From positions 1 to 64,000 of the forward strand of contig NZ_WOEZ01000178.1 in assembly GCF_013177735.1 (NCBI RefSeq): a DNA stretch of 64,000 nucleotides, written 5' to 3'. Below the pieces are notes generated by a model. It had not been told where the DNA came from, searched no databases, and was given only the letters and a program-made list of their open reading frames with translations. Origin of the DNA: Paraburkholderia elongata (GTDB lineage Bacteria; Pseudomonadota; Gammaproteobacteria; Burkholderiales; Burkholderiaceae). Shown here piece after piece: positions 34,075 through 42,367 of the stretch (position 1 is the stretch's first letter; every line of letters begins with the position of its first letter). The position numbers and the translations under genes were made by a program.

Positions 34075-35034
34075 ATGTGCTATTCAGCCCAGATCCAGGC
34101 GGACTACCGCAAGTACGTCAGGATGTTTGGCGCACACATGAGCATCCGGGAATTCGCGCAGCTGTACTGGGAACGCGCCGAGGGCAGCAACATCAAGATT
34201 CCGAAGGCGATGGACGCCGCATTCTGGGTGCCCCAGACCGACGAGGAACGGCGGATCAAGGAAGCGATCGACCGGTTCACCCGCGACCAAACCCCGAAGC
34301 TGGAGCAGGAACTGTTCAAGCAGCGCGCGCGGCTCGCCGACGCCGAACGAGCCCTGCAAAGCAAAACGACGAAGGCGGCCACCGAAAGCAAACGGATCGC
34401 AACCAACAAGATCGAGTCGGCGCTGCGCGGGCTCGACGATCTCCGGCGCACTGAACTGAAAGACCGCGATTCAAGAATTTTCCCCGGCAACTATGCTCCG
34501 GTCATGATCATGGAAGACGGCAGGCGCGTTATCAAGCCGATGCGGTACCACTGCCGCCCGGCCGGCAAGCCTGCGTTCTACGACAAGAAATATCCCGGAC
34601 TTTATAATGCCAGGCTCGACAACCTCGAAGGCTTCTGGAGGGGCGTTTTTGGGTATTCGCACGGACTTATCGTCGCGAATGTGTTCTATGAAAACGTAAA
34701 ACGACATCGCCTGGAAGGGCGCGAGCTCGCTGAAGGCGAACTGGAGGAAAACGTGGTCCTGGAGTTCAAGCCGCAGCCCGCTCAGGACATGCTCCTCGCC
34801 TGCCTGTGGTCGCACTGGCAAGCCCCTGGTGAGCCGGACCTTCTGTCGTTCGCTGCAATCACCGATGAACCACCACCCGAGATTGCCGCTGCGGGCCATG
34901 ATCGCTGCATCATTCCGATCAAGCCGGAGAATATCGACGCCTGGCTTTGCCCCGAGCCCAACAATCTCGCGGCACAGTACGCAATTCTCGACGACCGCTA
35001 TCGCCCTTACTATGAACATCGAATGGCGGCCTGA
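34075..35034 (+). CDS. SRAP-family abasic-site protein (YedK/HMCES type) with a coiled-coil insert
   Basis: A 319-residue protein beginning MCYSAQ; after Met removal Cys2 is the residue that links to abasic sites in single-stranded DNA. The YNARLDN segment and the late GHDRCIIPI (active-site His) match the SRAP domain. About residues 60-135 form a Lys/Glu-rich coiled coil inserted into the domain, so it is larger than the roughly 220-residue YedK. The partner Glu is not certain. GGGAGAG precedes the ATG. It follows dnaE2 by 46 bases and is probably induced with it. Its last 27 codons recur at 37766-37846. Confidence 0.85.
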   Translation: MCYSAQIQADYRKYVRMFGAHMSIREFAQLYWERAEGSNIKIPKAMDAAFWVPQTDEERRIKEAIDRFTRDQTPKLEQELFKQRARLADAERALQSKTTKAATESKRIATNKIESALRGLDDLRRTELKDRDSRIFPGNYAPVMIMEDGRRVIKPMRYHCRPAGKPAFYDKKYPGLYNARLDNLEGFWRGVFGYSHGLIVANVFYENVKRHRLEGRELAEGELEENVVLEFKPQPAQDMLLACLWSHWQAPGEPDLLSFAAITDEPPPEIAAAGHDRCIIPIKPENIDAWLCPEPNNLAAQYAILDDRYRPYYEHRMAA

Positions 35035-35035
35035 G
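34955..35035. repeat. Direct repeat, copy A (3' end of the SRAP gene)
   Basis: The last 81 bases of the SRAP gene match 37766-37846 at 74 of 81 positions, counted by eye, with no gaps. The two copies are in the same orientation and bracket about 2.7 kb. Confidence 0.85.
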
Positions 35036-35130
35036 CCAGCCGAGTCGTTGATAGCGTCGACCGCGTTTTTCTGAAGCCTGATGTGACGCATCCGTATTGC
35101 GCGCACTGCATGGATAAAGGGCGATTTTTG

Positions 35131-35715
35131 CTACATGTCAGTTTTATGTGCGTTATCGCTTCGCGTTGGCAACTTATCTGCATCTTTTGACTGCAGGAAG
35201 ACAGACCTCGTTTCGAACTTTGAGCCGTTAACAATACTGAGATAGTGCAAATATGTAACAGATGATCCGTTTTTCTTATGCCAAACCTTCTTCCAAATTT
35301 TCCCACCATTCTCAGCTTCAATCGGCCACTTAATTTCGTCTGGTGATCCGTAATGATGTTCAAGTTGGGATACAATATTCTTGTCAATTGTCGCCTCCGA
35401 AGCGATATCCGGTGGATCCCGGAAGAATATGCTTACTAAAACAAGTCTGTCGTCCAAGAATTGGGCGGTCGTCTGCGCCTTCAGATTTCCATAGGTCGTT
35501 ACTTCGCTGGAACACCAACGGCCAACGCTTGTGGGAGGCGCATCTGAGCATACAAATCCTTCATTCTGATGCTGCTCATAAAATACTTTCTCAGACACGC
35601 CGAATTTCGTGCCTTTGTATGTAATGTCATTCGTCTGTGCTGTTCCAGCGAATACTCTGGTCGTAAAGAAAATCACGAAAATAACCGCCGCACTCAAAAA
35701 TTTTCTTTTAAGCAT
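35131..35715 (-). CDS. Exported hypothetical protein
   Basis: A 194-residue protein from MLKRKFLSAA. The N-terminus is a clear signal peptide ending near VFA-GT. The mature part has YKGTKFGVSEKVFYEQH and later VVTTYGNL-type strands, with a Cys pair (FVCSDAPP, RWCSS) that could form a disulphide. The pattern of a repeated 'F-G-x-S' block with a downstream DDRLVLVSIFF strand resembles small periplasmic proteins of unknown role. The gene is clearly AT-richer than the SRAP gene, which suggests recent transfer. It is the first gene inside the SRAP direct repeat. Confidence 0.65.
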   Translation of the reverse strand: MLKRKFLSAAVIFVIFFTTRVFAGTAQTNDITYKGTKFGVSEKVFYEQHQNEGFVCSDAPPTSVGRWCSSEVTTYGNLKAQTTAQFLDDRLVLVSIFFRDPPDIASEATIDKNIVSQLEHHYGSPDEIKWPIEAENGGKIWKKVWHKKNGSSVTYLHYLSIVNGSKFETRSVFLQSKDADKLPTRSDNAHKTDM

Positions 35716-35801
35716 TTTTATATCCCTGAAAACGGCATTCGCAAGATAGTAACGGAATCGTGCACTTTGAAAGCTCGATGGACGAAGTGTGGTCCTGCGA
35801 G

Positions 35802-36263
35802 TCAATCGACATTCCAAACGATACGCCGAACGAAAATGCCGTCGCGCCCAAATCCAATGGTGCAGTGTACGGCGTACTTGTAAAATAGTTCTTTTCTGAA
35901 CGCCTGAAGTTTCGCCAGGTCGTATTCTGCGCCCACGTTCGAAGAGGCCTTCTTCAGTTCTACGACCAGAAGATTTGAGTGGTTGCTGCCACGCTTGTGG
36001 ACGACGATGTCGGGAAAAACAGTGACTGCTTCAAGATCGTCGTCTCTTGCCTGTCGTTGAGATAGCGCCAGACGTTTCACGTCAAATCCGTTCCTGTTGT
36101 ATTCGCAATCGACATCGAAATCGGGAAATTGACTTGTCAAGTGCACCGCAAGCCGATGACTGATGCTCCGTTCGCTCGCGTCTACTTGCAGGAGATGTTG
36201 ATCTGTTGCGCAAAGGCAATCAACAGCGCGTTCAAACAGGGCATGCGTTTCGCGATCGGACAT
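35802..36263 (-). CDS. PD-(D/E)XK nuclease-like protein
   Basis: A 153-residue protein from MSDRETH (a GTG at 36275 could add four residues). VFPDIVVHKRG (D85) followed by LLVVELKKAS (E102, K104) is the catalytic D...ExK signature of the restriction-endonuclease-like fold, and an N-terminal Glu (E54) is suitably placed. It is the length of a stand-alone nuclease domain. No partner with a clear methylase or helicase lies beside it, but the next gene also has this fold. It may act in defence or repair; the substrate is unknown. Confidence 0.6.
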   Translation of the reverse strand: MSDRETHALFERAVDCLCATDQHLLQVDASERSISHRLAVHLTSQFPDFDVDCEYNRNGFDVKRLALSQRQARDDDLEAVTVFPDIVVHKRGSNHSNLLVVELKKASSNVGAEYDLAKLQAFRKELFYKYAVHCTIGFGRDGIFVRRIVWNVD

Positions 36264-36411
36264 TCGATAGGTCACTTCTGATTGGTTCAGCGGTGGCTAA
36301 CATCATCTCGTTATACACCACGTCGTCGCATACCAGTTCGTAGAGCCCGCTAATCGGGGCGTCGCCTTCCCGATTGGCTCTCACACCGTATCCGCATAGG
36401 ATTGGAAACTG

Positions 36412-37659
36412 TTAAAGGGCGCGTATCGCAGCCATCACACCCGCACCGAGCGCGCGCGTGTTGAGGGGTTTCCCGCTGCCGTTTTGTATAGAAACGCCCA
36501 GTTTCGAAGCAAGTTCTCGCAGTGCCGGCTTGGCTGGCAACTGGAGCACGCCATCTCGCTCTACCTCGATCGTGCCGGTATCGCGGCGACGGATGACGTC
36601 TGCACCGTAAGTTACTTCATCAGTCACGCCGGAGGTGGCTTCATACTGAATCATATCGGCGTGCGGCATGTGACTGAGGATGGCGTCAACGGCTTGCAAT
36701 GTACGCGGCCCCCACTGGTTCGATAGCGCGTATGTCTTCCCGTTTGCATGAAACAGTTCGTCATCAGCCGTAAAGTAACGTGGTTGCTCGCCTCCGATTT
36801 CGTTCTCAAACGCGGCCTCATCGAGCGTCCCATCGGCAGACAGAAAGAGATTGCCTCTCCACGGGACCGAGCTCTCGATAACGCTTACCGGCACGCCCTG
36901 CTTGAACGCCTCACCGACGATCGCATGAATGAGGCGACGCTTTGGAAGATTCGGGTATAAGTTATCGCCGATCGTCAAATCGTAGCGAGTCAGATCTCGT
37001 TCTGGCTCCCGTGCGGCTTCCTGCTCAAGCGATTTTTCCCAAACAGCAACCTGATACTGCTCTGCTTCAGGAAGAGGTATGACCTGCTGTATGTCGAGCA
37101 ACACTCGGTCGGCAATCTGGTGCGGCCGCATCTGCACGCAGCGAATGTCTAGCCGTTGTTTGTTGAGCCATAGGACGGTAGTCGTCAGTTCGGTCGAAAA
37201 GTCGGCTGATGCCAAGATAATCCGCACTTTATCCGACAAAGCGACGTTGCCTTCCTCCACACCCAGGAACTCCCGGATCACCTGCTCCGCATCTTCGTCC
37301 GACCCCAGCGACTGGAGATATTTTCTGTGGGCTGCAACGGCTTGCTCGAATCGCATCGTCGAGATCATTGCCGCATATCGCAGCGCCTGCAGTTCCATGT
37401 GGCCATCATTGTCACGCTTGAGTTCTACGACTACAAGCTGAGCCTGATCGTCAAGGCAGAGCAGGTCGATACGCCTGTTTGCTCCGACCCAGTCGCCAAA
37501 TTCTTCCGCGAGCACCATTGTTTTCACTTTTGGCGTAATCGCGGCAATGTGCGCGCGGATGGCTCTCTGAATGTTCTGACGCTCAAGTATGCCGAGTTGC
37601 GTAAACGTCTGAGGTCTGATTTCTTTGAGGCTTTCGCCGGTCATCTCGTACAGCGCCAT
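36412..37659 (-). CDS. NucS/DUF91-like endonuclease
   Basis: A 415-residue protein. Residues 60-85 (NRRIDLLCLDDQAQLVVVELKRD) give D65...E79-x-K81, the PD-(D/E)XK active site in the arrangement of NucS/DUF91 nucleases. The N-terminal LGILERQNIQRAIRAHI is typical of the same group. The C-terminal half is a separate region with beta strands and an HTH-like end (PLNTRALGAGVMAAIRAL). Related proteins act in repair or as parts of defence islands. It points the same way as the smaller nuclease-like gene 148 bases downstream and lies inside the SRAP direct repeat. Confidence 0.7.
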   Translation of the reverse strand: MALYEMTGESLKEIRPQTFTQLGILERQNIQRAIRAHIAAITPKVKTMVLAEEFGDWVGANRRIDLLCLDDQAQLVVVELKRDNDGHMELQALRYAAMISTMRFEQAVAAHRKYLQSLGSDEDAEQVIREFLGVEEGNVALSDKVRIILASADFSTELTTTVLWLNKQRLDIRCVQMRPHQIADRVLLDIQQVIPLPEAEQYQVAVWEKSLEQEAAREPERDLTRYDLTIGDNLYPNLPKRRLIHAIVGEAFKQGVPVSVIESSVPWRGNLFLSADGTLDEAAFENEIGGEQPRYFTADDELFHANGKTYALSNQWGPRTLQAVDAILSHMPHADMIQYEATSGVTDEVTYGADVIRRRDTGTIEVERDGVLQLPAKPALRELASKLGVSIQNGSGKPLNTRALGAGVMAAIRAL

Positions 37660-37765
37660 AAATTCCCCGTGTGAACTGTGGCAGTGTTCGCCGCTAGTGA
37701 GTGAAGATCATGCAGATGCTTCGCGCCCGGTGGGCTAATCGTCGTTCGGGAAAGCATCGAGTGGC

Positions 37766-37846
37766 AGCCCAACAATCTCCCAGCACAGTACGCGATTCTC
37801 GACGACCGCGATCGCCCTTACTACGAACATCGCATGGCGACCTGAG
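37766..37846 (+). pseudogene. Remnant of an SRAP gene 3' end (direct repeat, copy B)
   Basis: It is 91 percent identical to the end of the intact SRAP gene and still reads in frame as QPNNLPAQYAILDD, then PYYEHRMAT and a TGA stop. No start or upstream domain is attached. Downstream are the hairpins that may once have terminated the SRAP transcript. Confidence 0.8.
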
Positions 37847-37880
37847 CAGCGCAAGTCGAAAACGACAACCGATCGCTCAC

Positions 37881-37910
37881 AACCGGGAGACTGGGAGCAT
37901 TCTCCCGGTT
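37881..37910. terminator. Strong stem-loop
   Basis: AACCGGGAGA and TCTCCCGGTT pair perfectly (10 bp) around a 10-base loop. It lies 35 bases after the SRAP remnant stop and looks like the original terminator of an SRAP gene, although no long T run follows. Confidence 0.5.
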
Positions 37911-37948
37911 GGCGTCCCTTCTACCCGCCCAGAAGCTCAGGTCAATGC

Positions 37949-37975
37949 CTCCCGACAAAGCGCTTTTGTCGGGAG
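37949..37975. terminator. Second strong stem-loop
   Basis: CTCCCGACAAA and TTTGTCGGGAG form an 11 bp perfect stem with a GCGCT loop. It is about 40 bases past the preceding hairpin. It could be a terminator or a structured end of an inserted segment. Confidence 0.5.
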
Positions 37976-38075
37976 CTGAAGTTGAATTGACTCGACCGAT
38001 GGCCGATCTTTGTATTACGATTGAAGCAACGAAAAGATTCCGTACAGACGAGAATAATATTTTGTGGGGAGACTT

Positions 38076-40748
38076 ATGTCCAAGTCATTGTATGAGTTCA
38101 AGCGCTTTGTGGGAGGCAAGTGGGCAAGCTTCTCTGAATACGAAAAAAAGCTGGCGAAACTTATCTTGGATAACTTTGCAAAGGTTGAGTCAGCGGGCAG
38201 TGCGGCGGGGAATCGCGGAAAGTTGATCGCGAAATTAATAAATGATGCTGGCGAATCGGCGTCAATGGAATTGAATATAGAGGTCGATACGCCAACGAGC
38301 GAGCATGGGAAGGTGACGCGGCTCTCGCAAATCAAAGTGAAGAATTTTCGCGGATTTTCAAATGAGCAAACGCTTGCATTTAAGAATCTCTACACGTTTA
38401 TCTATGGGCCGAATGGGACTGGCAAATCAAGCTTGTGTGAAGCGCTCGAATACGGCCTGCTGGGATCGATCCACGAGGCAGATGCCAAGCGCATCGAACT
38501 CGCCTCGTACATAAAAAATTCCATAACGAAAAAATCCGATCTACCGGTCCTGTCCGGTGTAACGCATGATGGTAAAGACGTCGTCGTCAGCGCGGATCAA
38601 AAAAGCTACGAATTTTGTTTCATCGAGAAGAATAGAATTGAGGGCTTTGCACGTGTCGCGGCGACTACCGCACAAGCGCAGCAAACACGGCTCGCTTCAT
38701 TATTCGGATTGGAAGATTTTAATCTATTTTGCACCCAATTTAATGAAAATTTTGACAAATACTTAGACTGCACGGGTAAGAAAGCCAAGGAGCTTGCTGA
38801 CAAGGAAAAGCAAATATCTGGGCAAAAGGCGATTTTGCTGCAGATTCCTGCGAAAGAGGCGGATGTCAAGAAAAGGCAAGATGCGATTCTTTCCCTGTTT
38901 TTAAATTATAAAACATTGGATGAAATCAAAGAACATATATCTGGAGGGGACAGTGTTGACGGGCTCGTAAAGAAAAATAATGCCGAAATTGCGAGGCTGT
39001 CCAGCTTGAAATTGGTGGTTGACCCCGGCATCGAAACTATCGCGACCGAGACGAATCGCCTGATCCAACTTCTCAACGAGGGGAGGGAGGCGCGGCGGTT
39101 CGTCATGGCTTATAAGGATCAGTTGTCACTAGGTGATTTGTATTCCGCGATATTAGATAACAGCGAACGATATCAAAATAAATGTCCGGCTTGTGAGTCT
39201 ACGCTCTACGAGAATGGGGCGTTGCAGGTTCCGCTCGATCCATATCAAAATGCTTCCACAAAATTGATTGAATTTGATTTGGCGATAAAAAAAGAAGCAC
39301 GCGTATCTGAAATATCGAACCTGTTGCGCGAAACTTGGACGCCCGTAAGCCTGAAAATTGCCAACATCCTTCCCGCAGCCAGGTCGATCGACTTCGACCG
39401 CTCAGGTGATATCGAAGCGCTCAGTAACGTCGCTGAGAGCGTGCAGGATGCGAAGAGTCTGGAAGCAGCTCTGAATCTTACATTCGAAAAATTAGGGCTT
39501 TTGGCATCGCTAAAGACGGCCATTGAAACATTCAATAAAAATATCGAAAAAACGAAATCGGCAGTTTTAAAATTAGAAGAGCAAAACCGAACGCTGGGGA
39601 AACACCTTGAAGAAATCGTCGCCATTAGTGCGATTGCAAAGGAAAACGCGACGAGCGTCGCTAGCGCAAACTCGGTAATTGAAAAATTTAAGGCAGAGAA
39701 CGAACAATTGATCGCGCAGGTTGAGAGTGAAAAGCCGACGATTTCTCGCAACTTAAAATATAATTTTGCATATGAAAGCTTTCGCGAAAAATTAATTCAC
39801 TATAACAGCAATCTTCCTCTCAGTCTCGCTGCCGATTTAAATGAAAAAACCTTGAAGTTTTATAATGCTATTAATCGGCACGATCATGAGTCTGATCGAC
39901 TAACGTCTGTAGCATTGCCGACATCTACGGGCAAAAAGATTGAAATTGAATTCGAGGGCGGGGAAAAGTGCGATGCTCTTCAAATCCTTAGCGAGGGGCA
40001 TATTCGCTGCCTCGGGCTTGCAATTTTACTATCCAAAATAGTTCGCGATAATTTACCTTTCCTTATTTTTGATGATGTCGTCAATTCCATTGATGATGAA
40101 CATCGTAGCGGAATTGTTGAATTGATATTGGGTGACGATGAGATAAAGAATCGCCAACTTATCATAACTACCCATGGTGAAGATTTTGTAAAGCGCCTAG
40201 AAAATTCGGTGCCGAAGGCAGTTTATGCCAAAACGGTCAGCCGAATCGACTTCCTAGTACCAATCGATTCAAAGAAAATTGTCGTCAAATTGGATTCTCC
40301 GCGCCACTATCTGGTAATTGCAGAGCAGAGCTTTGTGGACGGGAAAGCTAGGGATTGCTTGAGCTACGTCCGTAAAGCATTTGAAGAATTGCTGAACAGA
40401 CTCTGGAAGAAAATCGGAAGTAAAAGTTACACCGCGCAGATTCAAGTCGCGATGCGCGGGCCCGGAGGGTCTCCGGATCTAATGAGTGTGGCACGAGGGT
40501 TATATGGTTTCCTTGGTAAGAAGGAGGTTACCGTTTTTAAGGATGTGGTTCCATTGCTGGAAACAATGCTTGGCATGGAAAATCGCTATCCGATCGAGTG
40601 GAGTTACCTGAATAAGGGAACGCACGAAGAGGATAAAAGCGAAGAGTTTGACTCCGTGATAGTCAAAGATATGCTTGCGCTCGTTATAGAAATGGATTCC
40701 GTGATTGAAGGAAAAGGGGCCGCGGTTTCACTTGCCGCCTCAGCCTAG
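38076..40748 (+). CDS. SMC/Rad50-like ATPase with a CxxC hook and HEPN-like C-terminus
   Basis: An 890-residue protein from MSKSLYEF, preceded by GGGGAG. The ATPase head begins with KVKNFRGF and a P-loop YGPNGTGKSS (about 110-119). Long charged, coiled-coil-like arms flank CPAC (C370 and C373), as in the Rad50 zinc hook. The head closes with ILSEGHIRCLGLAILL (signature, about 635), FLIFDDV (Walker B, about 662-667) and ITTHGEDF (about 700). About 140 further residues are helical and contain YLNKGTHEED, an arrangement reminiscent of HEPN domains. RloC-like tRNases combine the same elements, but this is not proved. The gene is strikingly AT-rich compared with its surroundings, a sign of transfer. 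It is a likely single-gene defence or DNA-end-sensing system. Confidence 0.75.
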   Translation: MSKSLYEFKRFVGGKWASFSEYEKKLAKLILDNFAKVESAGSAAGNRGKLIAKLINDAGESASMELNIEVDTPTSEHGKVTRLSQIKVKNFRGFSNEQTLAFKNLYTFIYGPNGTGKSSLCEALEYGLLGSIHEADAKRIELASYIKNSITKKSDLPVLSGVTHDGKDVVVSADQKSYEFCFIEKNRIEGFARVAATTAQAQQTRLASLFGLEDFNLFCTQFNENFDKYLDCTGKKAKELADKEKQISGQKAILLQIPAKEADVKKRQDAILSLFLNYKTLDEIKEHISGGDSVDGLVKKNNAEIARLSSLKLVVDPGIETIATETNRLIQLLNEGREARRFVMAYKDQLSLGDLYSAILDNSERYQNKCPACESTLYENGALQVPLDPYQNASTKLIEFDLAIKKEARVSEISNLLRETWTPVSLKIANILPAARSIDFDRSGDIEALSNVAESVQDAKSLEAALNLTFEKLGLLASLKTAIETFNKNIEKTKSAVLKLEEQNRTLGKHLEEIVAISAIAKENATSVASANSVIEKFKAENEQLIAQVESEKPTISRNLKYNFAYESFREKLIHYNSNLPLSLAADLNEKTLKFYNAINRHDHESDRLTSVALPTSTGKKIEIEFEGGEKCDALQILSEGHIRCLGLAILLSKIVRDNLPFLIFDDVVNSIDDEHRSGIVELILGDDEIKNRQLIITTHGEDFVKRLENSVPKAVYAKTVSRIDFLVPIDSKKIVVKLDSPRHYLVIAEQSFVDGKARDCLSYVRKAFEELLNRLWKKIGSKSYTAQIQVAMRGPGGSPDLMSVARGLYGFLGKKEVTVFKDVVPLLETMLGMENRYPIEWSYLNKGTHEEDKSEEFDSVIVKDMLALVIEMDSVIEGKGAAVSLAASA

Positions 40749-40930
40749 ACTCATCTCGTTACGCGATGGCGCCGCATTGGCGACGCACGGCGACACGGAT
40801 GCGAAGCTGCCCGGTCGTGCTGTGCATGGCTGTACCTCATCCCCAACGAGCGCGGTTTCTTCTTCCAGTGCGCGCTGCGGGAGGGTGACTGCTGATCTAG
40901 CGGATGCGAAAGCCCCGCGCGGAACAGGGT

Positions 40931-41701
40931 TCAGGCGACGGCGCGCAACTTCCGCTCGAATGCCTCGTCTGCATCTAGGGAAGATATCATATCGTTCGCG
41001 GCATTCATGAGGCGACTAACGTCTTTCGGAGGCATGTCGGCAGCGTTCTGGAATACCACCATCGACCGGAAATCCAGATGCGCAGCATTGAGATGCTGGA
41101 GGATGATCGTCGTCAACATGGCCTTTTCCCGCGTCGGTACGCCGAACAGGTAAAGGGGGCGAGCAAATCCCTCAATGAAAAAATCCACAGGGTAGTTGGC
41201 TGCGCTCTCCAGCCCGGGAACAAGGTAATTCTCGTGGATGGACTCAGCATCGACATGGGCAGTCAGCTTCTCCCGCAGATCCTCGTAGAAGGTGCTTTCG
41301 ACCCGAACGCGATTCAGGAACGTCAGGTCATGTATCCGGGTAATCGCCTGCCCAAAGCGAAAGATGTTTGCGCCAAGACGGTCGGCGGGGCTGTCTATGT
41401 AAAATTCGCCATCGTCTTCCGACAAGTCGAGTTCGGAAATTATCTGACGGAATACTTTGCCCCGTGTCCCTTCTCTCAGCTTACCTATGTCGTTATCGTA
41501 GCTGAGATGCATCAATGTTCCGCCTATGTCGGTGATGCGAAATCCGCCAGTCTGAAGGCCCTGGAGATAGATTGAATACGAATCTCCATCGCTGAAGGCG
41601 AAGGGTGTAGAAACACAGAGCAAGTCGTCTCCCTGCTGGACGATCTTAACGTCAGCACAAAGGGATGAACAAATAGTCTGCTGAATCGCCTCTACATTCA
41701 T
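40931..41701 (-). CDS. DUF1828/DUF1829-type protein
   Basis: A 256-residue protein. DVKIVQQGDDLLCVSTPFAFSDGDSYSIYL then GGFRITDIGGTLMHLSYD is the DUF1828 pattern, and the C-terminal half fits the usual DUF1829 follow-on domain. These proteins occur in accessory and defence islands, and their activity is not established. It starts seven bases after the stop of the 161-residue gene, so the two are one transcript. It converges on the ATPase gene. Confidence 0.7.
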   Translation of the reverse strand: MNVEAIQQTICSSLCADVKIVQQGDDLLCVSTPFAFSDGDSYSIYLQGLQTGGFRITDIGGTLMHLSYDNDIGKLREGTRGKVFRQIISELDLSEDDGEFYIDSPADRLGANIFRFGQAITRIHDLTFLNRVRVESTFYEDLREKLTAHVDAESIHENYLVPGLESAANYPVDFFIEGFARPLYLFGVPTREKAMLTTIILQHLNAAHLDFRSMVVFQNAADMPPKDVSRLMNAANDMISSLDADEAFERKLRAVA

Positions 41702-41708
41702 GATGACC

Positions 41709-42194
41709 CTACAGCAACCTCATCTGGTTGCCGGATTCTTCGTCTTCGTCGAATCCGGATATGTTGCATATCTCTAGGAGGTGCAAAAACGCCCCGCCGA
41801 GATCCGTGTATGCCGCGGTGTGTTCGGCAAAGCCTTCGTCGCGCTTGTTGACGGACAGATACCGTTCCGTCGCGACGTGCACATGACACACGTAAGACAT
41901 TTTATCGCCTTCGATCGAGTTCGTGTGTTCGTGGCTAGAGCCATTACATCGCACAAGCATCACGGACTCAGCTCCGCTTGGTATCCACCGGATGCCGGCC
42001 GAATAGCTTGTTGGCAACTTGGTACTCTGCCGCGTGAACATCGCGAATTCATGTTTCCCATCCATGCTCACGACATGATAGTCGGTTCGGAGGTGCCGGC
42101 CTTCGACCTTTTGTCGAGCGCGTGGATTCGTAACCTGCTTTGCGATGCGCATCAACTCATGGATCCGATCTTCAGTGAGGTCTTCTTTTGCCAT
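41709..42194 (-). CDS. Hypothetical partner of the DUF1828 gene
   Basis: A 161-residue soluble protein of no family that I can name with certainty. The N-terminus LTEDRIHELMRIAKQV looks like a small helical cap. The middle has beta strands HVVSMDGKHEFAMFTRQS, RWIPSGAESVMLVRCNG and KMSYVCHVHVATERY, resembling a small nuclease-inhibitor- or toxin-like fold. It is directly upstream of the DUF1828 gene, with only seven bases between. Pairing suggests a two-gene system. Confidence 0.6.
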   Translation of the reverse strand: MAKEDLTEDRIHELMRIAKQVTNPRARQKVEGRHLRTDYHVVSMDGKHEFAMFTRQSTKLPTSYSAGIRWIPSGAESVMLVRCNGSSHEHTNSIEGDKMSYVCHVHVATERYLSVNKRDEGFAEHTAAYTDLGGAFLHLLEICNISGFDEDEESGNQMRLL

Positions 42195-42367
42195 TTTCTG
42201 TTTATTCGGTCACACCGTTTTACCCACCCGTCAAGCTGGGGCTTTGTCGCCAATTCGACCGCCACTCAAACTGCCTGTGCCCCGTCGTTTCCGCAGCCAA
42301 GCCCGGAGCCGGGGTGACCCGACTCGCCTGTGACGTGCGATCCGGTCGCGGCGGCGGCCGACAGTTG

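Larger units (their letters stand above)
37660..38075. other. Intergenic region with an SRAP remnant and two hairpins
   Basis: This stretch separates the NucS-like gene from the ATPase gene. It contains a remnant of an SRAP 3' end, then two strong stem-loops (37881-37910 and 37949-37975), and finally the AT-rich leader and GGGGAG ribosome site of the ATPase gene. Confidence 0.6.
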
